Below are positions 7,901 through 14,750 of a stretch of DNA of 14,750 nucleotides, in pieces (within the stretch, counting starts at the first letter, position 1; the number at the start of each line of letters is the position of its first letter). Position numbers and translations under genes: made by a program. The notes beneath the pieces were generated by a model. It was not told the DNA's origin, searched no databases, and worked only from the letters and a program-made list of their open reading frames with translations. The stretch comes from Nitrospirota bacterium (GTDB lineage Bacteria; Nitrospirota; Thermodesulfovibrionia; UBA6902; DSMQ01). Location of the stretch: NCBI GenBank assembly GCA_016207865.1, contig JACQZD010000164.1, forward strand, positions 1 to 14,750, in the 5' to 3' direction.

Positions 7901-8090
7901 TCAGTATCCTTAAAATCCTCTGCTTCATCTCGGCAGCCGCCTTATCCGTAAAGGTAATGGCTAAAATCCGCTCCACCTCAACGCCGTTTTTAAGCAGGGA
8001 GATATAGCGCCTTGCAAGCTTCTCTGTCTTTCCCGAACCCGCAGGCGATGAGATGATAACGCTTTTAGTTATGTCAAGATAGTTGTTCAT
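4974..8090 (-). CDS. addA: AddA-like UvrD-family helicase with C-terminal PD-(D/E)XK nuclease
   Basis: ATP-dependent 3'-5' helicase-nuclease of about 1038 residues, predicted to process double-strand breaks for recombination with the AddB-like protein upstream. SF1 motifs in order: Walker A SSPAGSGKT (15-22), AITFTDKAAAEMKQR, DEFQDT at 324-329, VGDGKQSIYLFRGA, VKIMTIHASKGLEFPVVF and RLFYVAVTRAEDAL. The nuclease has LGNLIHRLIEG, GRIDRI (Asp971), VYDYKT (Asp984, Lys986) and a QLGIY motif. I chose the ATG at 8090. The same frame is open back to a TTG at 8171, but those 27 extra codons are low-complexity GCGTT repeat DNA. No good Shine-Dalgarno precedes 8090. The gene overlaps rsmA by 4 bases. 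It lacks the iron-sulfur cysteines, as AddA proteins do. Confidence 0.9.
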   Translation of the reverse strand: MNNYLDITKSVIISSPAGSGKTEKLARRYISLLKNGVEVERILAITFTDKAAAEMKQRILRILKDEESELFSKLIERVSLMRVTTIHSFCGTLLRRFSFEAAIDPNYRIEEALNSRITWEEIIYEILMGSGSRKKDDDHTPILQTISEKGFRGLADLNKIINYLYEKRPFSMEAELICPLTVPPSLIEELKNWPGAGKAIEDYENVFKNSGRLAMSEKYFLTGVKEPKKRPPAGFKGIADYQGWALKMYLYWTGRKLEEHSQRAQRIKNIFMKCNETYRNKKRLRGILDFSDLEYLAYKLLLENPEWANILYAFDKKTDHILVDEFQDTNNFQWAIIDSLTEEWRSGLGAKREAGTKPTIFLVGDGKQSIYLFRGANVELFSRAKEKLNAWLGKEFYYEEVKENFRSLPAIINFTNHVFLKLMDAREDSPFWKTGYSPLTFARSAEGLEPSQSGKVDLLLLDDKEEPILQTKKSEAELIAKKIQCLINSHVIFDRKTKAKRICKYMDIAVLLRKRTHLKKYEEALRHYGIPFVAVKGIGFYQEPETAMLRALVYFLSNPKDDYSLYVLLKSPLFLLDETVIIKAMRAEGDCLFSKLITADETKGTGAFLQELLSQLPRLPVAELIETALSRTGAWKYFHEPQRRANIKKFIWMIEELEADGRSLIKLRDFLQHTYDKDDEPKANVNTEGMDAVKIMTIHASKGLEFPVVFVPGLEEEFKLKTAESLVYEKGGRLFFRYEPESAIRKQDADFTEHLEKELEEQKRLFYVAVTRAEDALFLTGRWNETGSRSFLMFLKQGLGLNRDKDSYQMHTQIEGLSILSEKDVETLYRKAPVTGIKGAYSKKYHLPSPETRFLPPSSEWRTVSKDVKIKRRHGKDWLTLGNLIHRLIEGVSKGLFTESEIRRIAKQLLMPDVILKEHQENLLSIIEGDMALLKQKGIWQEVIMPQKNSFAELPFVFEVSPNYIYSGRIDRIIVKNGCYNVYDYKTFPVKENEIDYLLKEYSFQLGIYKKAVENIFNAEKVKAFIVFTHIGEVREVL

Positions 8091-8097
8091 ATGCCAA

Positions 8098-8169
8098 GTA
8101 ACGCTTGTAGCGTTATAGCGTACAGCGTTTATAGCGCAATAAACGCAACAAACGCACAACGCTGAACGC
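8098..8169. repeat. Low-complexity AACGC/GCGTT repeat tract
   Basis: About 70 bases made of irregularly spaced AACGC, AGCG and GCGTT words lie between the end of the addB frame and the AddA-like start. The tract is open in the AddA frame and would encode a Cys/Val/Tyr-rich leader if a TTG at 8171 were used. It occupies the place where a ribosome site would be expected. Confidence 0.7.
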
Positions 8170-8188
8170 AAAAAAGACTTGCCTTTTT

Positions 8189-8278
8189 TTACCCGCCTCC
8201 TTTACACAGTGCCCTGTGCTGACAATATCTGCATTCAACTTCCTTGACCCCTGAAGGCATAAACATCCCCTCTCTCAT
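8189..8278 (-). pseudogene. Detached 29-codon C-terminal tail of the AddB-like protein (iron-sulfur cysteines)
   Basis: Immediately after the TAA that ends the AddB-like frame, the same frame continues ATG AGA GAG ... for 29 codons to a second TAA at 8191-8189. It contains VECRYCQHRALCKGGG, that is C-x2-C-x5-C, the pattern at the C-terminus of AddB-type iron-sulfur nucleases. Cys656 in the main protein (YRKCPLRFY) would be the fourth ligand. The segment is almost certainly the original C-terminus cut off by a nonsense change. The TAAATG arrangement could allow reinitiation, but no function for a free peptide is known. Confidence 0.8.
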
Positions 8279-10912
<2,634 letters not shown>

Positions 10913-10930
10913 TTAAATGCCTCAGCGTTA

Positions 10931-10950
10931 TTTTATCATTATAGATAAAA
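10931..10950 (-). promoter_or_regulatory. Small palindrome with -10-like box upstream of addB
   Basis: TTTTATC and GATAAAA are perfect 7-base arms around a 6-base centre, in the 76-base gap between the fic stop and the AddB-like start. On the - strand the centre reads TATAAT with no convincing -35 at normal spacing. It may be a promoter or operator for addBA; the evidence is weak. Confidence 0.25.
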
Positions 10951-10988
10951 ACTATGACAACAGGGTGTCAGCGCGGAAGATTAGTAGA

Positions 10989-11750
10989 TTATTTTGCAAG
11001 AGTCACAACGAGTTTTTGCAATGACTTCATCTCTTCATAAACAACACTCAGGACGAGAGCCCGCAGGGCATTAAAATCTCCTTTGTTAGTTTTCTGCAGC
11101 GCTGTTATATATTCAGCCCTTTTTATCGGAGGGATAATCACGGGGCAGAAGCCATTTTTCATTGTCAGGATACTTAATAAAAGCCTTCCGATTCTTCCGT
11201 TGCCATCCATGAATGGATGAATTGACTCAAATCCGGCATGCAGGTCAATCGCCTGCTCAAGAGGATGTCTGTCGCTTACAGGGTCATTGATATTCTTAAT
11301 ATGTTTTTTCATTAACTCAGGCACTTTGTTGTAATCCGGTAGCAGATAATCAGTTCCGGTGATTATTACATTTTTATTTCTGTACCTGCCTGCATTCTCA
11401 GGGTCTATCTGCTGAAAAAATAGTTTATGCAGAAGCAATACATCTTCTTCAGTTATATTTTTATCCAGTAGAGAATGAATATGGTCGTATGCCTTTGCAT
11501 GTCCGATAGCCTCATAATGCTCTCTTAACGACTTTCCGCCGATTGTTATCCCATCTTCAATGACAACCTTTGTTTCCGACTCTGTCAGCGTGTTGCCCTC
11601 AATTGCATTGGATGTATACGTAAGTCCGATGCGGTAGTAATCTCTGAGCTGTTTGACAACATGCTCAGGGAAGGGGCGATAGCGGTCAAGGGCGGATTTG
11701 TATGAATCTATGTTTTGAAGAAGGTCTTTATTCATTGTTCTAATATTCAT
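10989..11750 (-). CDS. Fic family protein (class II-type, predicted AMP transferase)
   Basis: Fic-domain protein of 253 residues. Fic enzymes usually move AMP from ATP onto a Ser, Thr or Tyr of a target protein. The active-site motif HPFMDGNGRIGR is at residues 178-189, with His178 as the catalytic base. Upstream, TSNAIEGN at 46-53 matches the inhibitory (S/T)xxxE(G/N) helix on the N-terminal side of the core, so Glu51 should block productive ATP binding until the protein is activated. A flap-like segment (DYLLPDYNKVPELM) sits between them. There is no membrane segment or signal peptide. The ATG at 11750 overlaps the end of the RhuM-Fic gene by 11 bases; an ATG at 11735 would leave a 4-base gap. 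Co-transcription is likely. The target protein is unknown. Confidence 0.9.
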   Translation of the reverse strand: MNIRTMNKDLLQNIDSYKSALDRYRPFPEHVVKQLRDYYRIGLTYTSNAIEGNTLTESETKVVIEDGITIGGKSLREHYEAIGHAKAYDHIHSLLDKNITEEDVLLLHKLFFQQIDPENAGRYRNKNVIITGTDYLLPDYNKVPELMKKHIKNINDPVSDRHPLEQAIDLHAGFESIHPFMDGNGRIGRLLLSILTMKNGFCPVIIPPIKRAEYITALQKTNKGDFNALRALVLSVVYEEMKSLQKLVVTLAK

Positions 11751-12762
11751 TAAGTAAATTTGTAATTAGCGCTGTCATGGTTTCTTTTTCTTTCGGTTTG
11801 CTCTCGGCAATTAAAAGAGCTATGGCTACCAGAGTATTATCATTGATTTTAGCCTCGCCGGTAGATTTCAGTAGGTAATTATTCTTGTGCAGAAACAATA
11901 TAAACAGAAACGAGCCTATGCGTTTATTGCCGTCAATAAATGGATGATCCTTTATTATGAAGTAAAGCAGATGGGCTGCCTTTTCTTCAATGCCGGGATA
12001 TAATTCTTTCCCTCCAAAGGTCTGATATATTGTAGATAAAATGCTTTCAAGTCCTTTTTCCCGTTCAATCCCGAATAATTCTGAAGCTTCTTTTTTATCA
12101 ATCAAATCCTTTTTTAATGATTCAATAGCTTTTTGAGCCTCTGCATATTTTATATGTCCGGCAGGTTTTGATACGCCTTTGGAAATGAGATTAATATTTT
12201 TATTGTCATACTGTTGTAAGAGTATCCATGATTTTGCATAGCCTGTAATAATCGCCAAAAGCCCTACCGCTTCTTCTCTGGTAAGGACATTATGAGCAGT
12301 CTTTTGCAAAAGAGCCACAGCCTTTTCAAGTTCTTTTAGTCTGGTCTGCTGTTGTTCTGTCAACCTTTTTTCATTTAAGGAAAAACCCTTAACAATATGT
12401 TCTTTTAAGACCTTTGTCGCCCAGATACGGAATTGAGTAGCGCGCCTTGAATTTACTCTGTAACCGACCGAGATAATAACATCAAGGTTGTAATATTTTG
12501 TTTTGTAGATTTTTCCATCTGCGGCAGTATGTGCAAAAATTGCACATACTGAATTCTCCTCTAATTCTCTATTCTTGAAGACATTATTAACATGCTTAGT
12601 GATGACACTTCTTTCGGTCTTGAAAAGTTCCGCAAGTTGCTTCTGTGATAGCCAGACCGTATCCTGCTCCAGTTTAACATCAAGCCGGGCTTCTTTGTTA
12701 TCAGTCGTGTAGATAACAATTTTGCCGTGCTTGGGTGAGATGTTTTTATTTTTCTGGGTCAT
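11740..12762 (-). CDS. RhuM/Fic-Doc fusion protein
   Basis: Protein of 340 residues with two parts. Residues about 10-150 match the RhuM (virulence protein RhuM) family: GKIVIYTTDN, VWLSQKQLAELFKTERSVI (helix-turn-helix-like), YYNLDVIISVGYRVNS and FRIWATKVLKEHIVKGF. The C-terminal part is a compact Fic/Doc domain with DHPFIDGNKRIGSFLF, His273 being catalytic. The NKR form is the Doc variant; Doc phosphorylates elongation factor Tu rather than adding AMP, so the chemistry here could be phosphotransfer. No clear (S/T)xxxE(G/N) inhibitory motif was found. RhuM-Fic/Doc fusions are an established protein architecture of uncertain role, often in accessory regions. The HTH-like segment hints at DNA binding or autoregulation. 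The Fic gene follows with overlap. Confidence 0.9.
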   Translation of the reverse strand: MTQKNKNISPKHGKIVIYTTDNKEARLDVKLEQDTVWLSQKQLAELFKTERSVITKHVNNVFKNRELEENSVCAIFAHTAADGKIYKTKYYNLDVIISVGYRVNSRRATQFRIWATKVLKEHIVKGFSLNEKRLTEQQQTRLKELEKAVALLQKTAHNVLTREEAVGLLAIITGYAKSWILLQQYDNKNINLISKGVSKPAGHIKYAEAQKAIESLKKDLIDKKEASELFGIEREKGLESILSTIYQTFGGKELYPGIEEKAAHLLYFIIKDHPFIDGNKRIGSFLFILFLHKNNYLLKSTGEAKINDNTLVAIALLIAESKPKEKETMTALITNLLNEY

Positions 12763-12815
12763 TTTATTTTAGACTCACAGGATAATAGTATTTGAGCGAC
12801 ATATTTCATTTTTTC

Positions 12816-12869
12816 TTAATACAATGTAGATACAATGAGTGTATTAAATGGACTTGCCTCAACATTATA
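12816..12869 (-). promoter_or_regulatory. Candidate promoter and operator of the rhuM-fic operon
   Basis: In the 254-base gap upstream of the RhuM-Fic gene the - strand has a TATAAT at 12869-12864, with only a weak -35 (TTTATG) 17 bases upstream. Just downstream of the expected start site, TTAATAC (12816-12822) and GTATTAA (12841-12847) form a perfect inverted repeat that encloses two TACAATG words spaced 11 bases apart. This could be a repressor site. Nothing else recognisable lies between 12763 and 13016; the short + strand frame there looks non-coding. Confidence 0.35.
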
Positions 12870-13016
12870 ACAGAAAAGAGCACAGGCATAAAAGTCAAAA
12901 AGGTGGAAGCAATTTTTTTCATCGCTAAAACCAATATTGCTACGTTTTGTGTTTACGTAAAGAATTGTAATTTGTGTAACACTATGGTTAAATTCTTCCC
13001 TTGAAGCTGAAGAATG

Positions 13017-13238
13017 TCACAACCTAAACCTCTCCCTTTTCCCTGCTGAAAATCTTGCTTTTATTAATCGCAACTGCTTATCAATTTCACTGAAAATTTT
13101 ATTTACCTCGTCTTCTGCATATTCATATGAGCTTTTGTTGGAGCAGTTGCCGAGTATCCGGATTTTTTCAAGAATCTCGTTTGTCCTTTTTGATGCCACC
13201 CGCTTAAAACGCTCATGTCTTGTTTCTTCTGTTTTCAT
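13017..13238 (-). CDS. Small hypothetical protein, third gene of the nucleotidyltransferase module
   Basis: Highly charged protein of 73 residues, predicted mostly helical, with no membrane segment or cysteine pair motif (one Cys, in ILGNCSNKSSYEY). The stretch ERFKRVASKRTNEILEKIRI and the C-terminal NKIFSEIDKQLRLIKARF resemble small uncharacterised proteins seen beside nucleotidyltransferase genes; no function is known to me. Its ATG overlaps the nucleotidyltransferase stop (ATGA), a strong sign of co-translation and supporting it as a real gene. A role as a partner of the module is inference. Confidence 0.65.
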   Translation of the reverse strand: MKTEETRHERFKRVASKRTNEILEKIRILGNCSNKSSYEYAEDEVNKIFSEIDKQLRLIKARFSAGKRERFRL

Positions 13239-13693
13239 TCTTTTTTCTTTTCGTGTTTTATTTTTTTAATTTTATGTAAATTCTTAAGGTCTTCTAAATC
13301 TTTATTCCTACCGGCAGCCTTCTTCATAGTTATGAGATCATCAAGCGAGGCAAAATAAACAAATGTATTGCCGAATTTTGCTTTTACTTTATTTTTCCAT
13401 ACCTGTTCAAAAGTAATGCCTTTAACAAACGGATGAATATCAGATTCAACTGCATACTGCCGGATCAATAATTTTCTCCGAAGCAAATCTTCAATCTCAA
13501 CATCTGTTACATCATATCCAAATTTTTTCAATGCATGCAAAGCTCTTTCTGCATTTAATCGTTCAGGTTTTATAAAAATATCAATATCAAGAGTTGAACG
13601 GGCATACCCGTGGACAGGAAATGCGGTTGCGCCAATAACAACAAAATCAACTTTACTTTCTTTTAATAATTTCAAAAGGTTTTCTGTGACCAT
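13235..13693 (-). CDS. Nucleotidyltransferase-fold protein (MNT/DUF6036-like)
   Basis: Small nucleotidyltransferase of 152 residues. The core VVIGATAFPVHGYARSTLDI leads into DID (Asp36, Asp38), the metal-binding pair of the polymerase beta-type fold, with the glycine segment upstream. Then come KPERLNAERALHALKKFGYD and FASLDDLITMKKAAGRNKDLEDL, the conserved C-terminal part seen in DUF6036/AbiEii-type proteins. Such enzymes transfer a nucleotide to a protein, RNA or small molecule, and relatives act as toxins or antitoxins, for example MNT antitoxins that AMPylate HEPN toxins. No HEPN Rx4-6H toxin is visible next to it, so the module differs from a classical HEPN-MNT pair. GGAG stands 4 bases before the ATG. 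The tail is very lysine-rich. The gene overlaps both neighbours. Confidence 0.8.
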   Translation of the reverse strand: MVTENLLKLLKESKVDFVVIGATAFPVHGYARSTLDIDIFIKPERLNAERALHALKKFGYDVTDVEIEDLLRRKLLIRQYAVESDIHPFVKGITFEQVWKNKVKAKFGNTFVYFASLDDLITMKKAAGRNKDLEDLKNLHKIKKIKHEKKKE

Positions 13694-13838
13694 GCTTCTC
13701 CAATAATTCTCTTGTTTCTTTTGATTTTTGAAACATCATTTCAAAACGCTGGCGGGTTGAAAGAGACAGCAGGTATCTTAATTCAAACTCCCTCTCTTTC
13801 TTTTCGTTATGCTGATTTAATTTTAATATTGGACTCAT
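13653..13838 (-). CDS. Small hypothetical protein upstream of the nucleotidyltransferase
   Basis: Charged protein of 61 residues that ends RELLEKHGHRKPFEIIKRK and has a helical middle (STRQRFEMMFQKSKETRELL). I recall similar short proteins encoded before nucleotidyltransferase genes, but no function is known to me. It is first in the transcript from the consensus promoter at 13870-13898, with a leader of about 25 bases, and its end overlaps the nucleotidyltransferase start by 41 bases. An antitoxin-like or adaptor role would fit the layout but is inference. Confidence 0.7.
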   Translation of the reverse strand: MSPILKLNQHNEKKEREFELRYLLSLSTRQRFEMMFQKSKETRELLEKHGHRKPFEIIKRK

Positions 13839-13869
13839 AAAGTAGCTTTTCTTTGCATTATTTACATTT

Positions 13870-13898
13870 ATTATAAAATATTACTGCTTAATTGTCAA
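13870..13898 (-). promoter_or_regulatory. Perfect consensus sigma-70 promoter for the nucleotidyltransferase module
   Basis: On the - strand TTGACA (13898-13893) is followed after exactly 17 bases by TATAAT (13875-13870). Both hexamers are perfect. Initiation would fall near 13863, about 25 bases before the ATG at 13838. The flanking DNA is very AT-rich and has a short palindrome (AATAAA/TTTATT) just upstream that could bind a regulator. Confidence 0.8.
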
Positions 13899-13959
13899 GA
13901 AATAAATTGATTTATTGTAAATAGTATCAATATTTATACAATATTTGGCATTTTACTTA

Positions 13960-14637
13960 CTAAACATATTGTTTTATAAAGTCTTTTTTTAGCGGGCATT
14001 TTTCGCACTTGGGTTTTGGTTTGCAGTAGTCTTTCCCAACCATTACAAATAATGCGTGGTATTCGTTAAATAATTTTATGTCCTGCGGGAGGTTATTGTG
14101 GAAGAGGTCTTGAATCTCATGGTAAGTCGCCTTTTCTGAAATAATTTCATGCCTTGAAAGAACCCTTTTTGTGTAGGCGTCAACCACAAAGACAGGCTTA
14201 TCAAGGGCATAAAGAAGTATTGAATCCGCTGTCTCAGGCCCTATGCCGTTTACCTCAAGAAGCTGATGCCTTAATTGATGAGCGTCTTCACTTTTCATCT
14301 GCTCTATGCTGCCATTGTAATGATTCGCAAGAAAGGCGAGAAAATGCTTGAGCCTTTTTGCCTTGACGTTGAAGTATCCGGCAGGCTTAATCAGGAGTGC
14401 GAGGTCTTTATGAGGCATTTCGTGAAGTTTTTTTGCATGGAGGGCTTTATGTTTTTTAATATTATTGATAGCCTTTTCCACATTTCCCCAGTTTGTGTTT
14501 TGCGTAAGTATGGCGCCCACTGCAATCTCAAACGGCGTATCCCCGGGCCACCAGTGCTGGGGACCAAAGGCGCGGTAGAGGGTGTTGTAGATGCCGGTGA
14601 GGTTTTTTTTATGGTTAATTTTTATTATTTTTTTCAT
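13960..14637 (-). CDS. Endonuclease III-family (HhH-GPD) DNA glycosylase, divergent
   Basis: Base-excision repair glycosylase of 225 residues. The fold is clear from FEIAVGAILTQNTNWGNVEKA, the helix-hairpin-helix VNGIGPETADSILLYA and the catalytic VVDAYTKR with Asp153. The lysine that makes endonuclease III a lyase (18 residues before the Asp in the E. coli enzyme) is Glu135 here, so it is predicted to be monofunctional like MagIII/AlkA-type alkylbase glycosylases. The C-terminal cluster motif has only three cysteines (CKPKPKCEKC); the fourth position is not Cys. The cluster may be absent or held differently. The ATG at 14637 follows a leader motif identical to that of the ligase gene, without a clear Shine-Dalgarno. 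It reads toward the nucleotidyltransferase module, whose own promoter lies in the 121-base gap. Confidence 0.88.
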   Translation of the reverse strand: MKKIIKINHKKNLTGIYNTLYRAFGPQHWWPGDTPFEIAVGAILTQNTNWGNVEKAINNIKKHKALHAKKLHEMPHKDLALLIKPAGYFNVKAKRLKHFLAFLANHYNGSIEQMKSEDAHQLRHQLLEVNGIGPETADSILLYALDKPVFVVDAYTKRVLSRHEIISEKATYHEIQDLFHNNLPQDIKLFNEYHALFVMVGKDYCKPKPKCEKCPLKKDFIKQYV

Positions 14638-14649
14638 ACATATATTTCT

Positions 14650-14750
14650 GTCATTCTGGCTCTTGTCCGCCTCAGGCGGATAAATCCAGAATCTTTTTTA
14701 AGAAAGATTCCGAACGAGTCGGAATGACAAGTCCGACAAGCGGGAATGAC
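14650..14750. repeat. Compound palindromic repeat upstream of the nth-like gene, running off the window
   Basis: It starts GTCATTCTGG and contains a TCCGCC/GGCGGA hairpin, a TCCAGAATCTT/AAGATTC pairing and the end GGAATGAC at 14721-14728. A second terminus-like CGGGAATGAC closes the window at 14741-14750, so another copy may begin or end there. It belongs to the same family as 2275-2340 and 2879-2978. Confidence 0.85.

Noticed and set aside
8091..8171. TTG start at 8171 for the AddA-like protein
   Set aside because: The 27 added residues are repeat-derived and precede the normal N-terminus of the family, where Walker A is near residue 15.
12792..13004. 70-codon + strand frame in the gap upstream of rhuM-fic
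   Set aside because: It has no ribosome site or family resemblance, and the region looks regulatory.
14275..14727. 150-codon + strand frame opposite the nth-like gene
   Set aside because: It is antisense to conserved HhH-GPD sequence and runs into the repeat.

Overview
The window looks like a chromosomal segment of a Gram-negative bacterium with lipopolysaccharide. It has AT-leaning coding DNA and many dispersed palindromic repeats, some of them read in frame inside proteins. That combination resembles uncultured Nitrospirota or deltaproteobacterial-type genomes. The assignment is an impression from protein style and repeats, not from a marker gene. No rRNA, tRNA, CRISPR array, insertion sequence or prophage was seen, and no stretch over 300 bases lacks a gene.

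Layout: positions 1-4327 on the + strand form a surface-glycan cluster. It holds the 3' end of a GT4 glycosyltransferase, a second GT4 enzyme, a GT9 heptosyltransferase-like protein and an O-antigen ligase/polymerase-like membrane protein. The first three overlap by 4 bases each. The ligase follows a 142-base gap that is mostly a repeat. Positions 4367-14637 all run on the - strand. Read in the direction of transcription (right to left) they are: a divergent endonuclease III-family glycosylase; a three-gene nucleotidyltransferase module behind a consensus -35/-10 promoter; an overlapping pair of Fic-domain genes (RhuM-Fic/Doc, then a class II-type Fic protein); an AddB-like and an AddA-like helicase/nuclease pair; and rsmA (ksgA). 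The two blocks converge inside one repeat at 4311-4370, which supplies both stop codons.

Three things deserve attention. First, the addB-like gene is cut by an in-frame TAA. Immediately after it, in the same frame, lie 29 codons with the C-x2-C-x5-C cysteines expected to complete the AddB iron-sulfur cluster. Second, rsmA has lost about 60 codons between its SAM-binding GPGKG loop and its NIPY catalytic motif, with a frame change at the join, so it is probably a pseudogene unless the assembly is wrong. Third, repeat DNA is unusually entangled with genes. One 22-codon palindromic element is translated inside the heptosyltransferase, a homopolymer-rich palindrome inside a glycosyltransferase, and a heptamer array between catalytic residues of the AddB nuclease. 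Other repeats sit against start codons or provide stop codons.

The glycan genes probably act together in LPS or capsule assembly. AddB, AddA and the Nth-like protein fit DNA repair. The Fic pair and the nucleotidyltransferase module look like accessory toxin, stress or defence modules. Everything rests on reading the sequence by eye; no database search was run.
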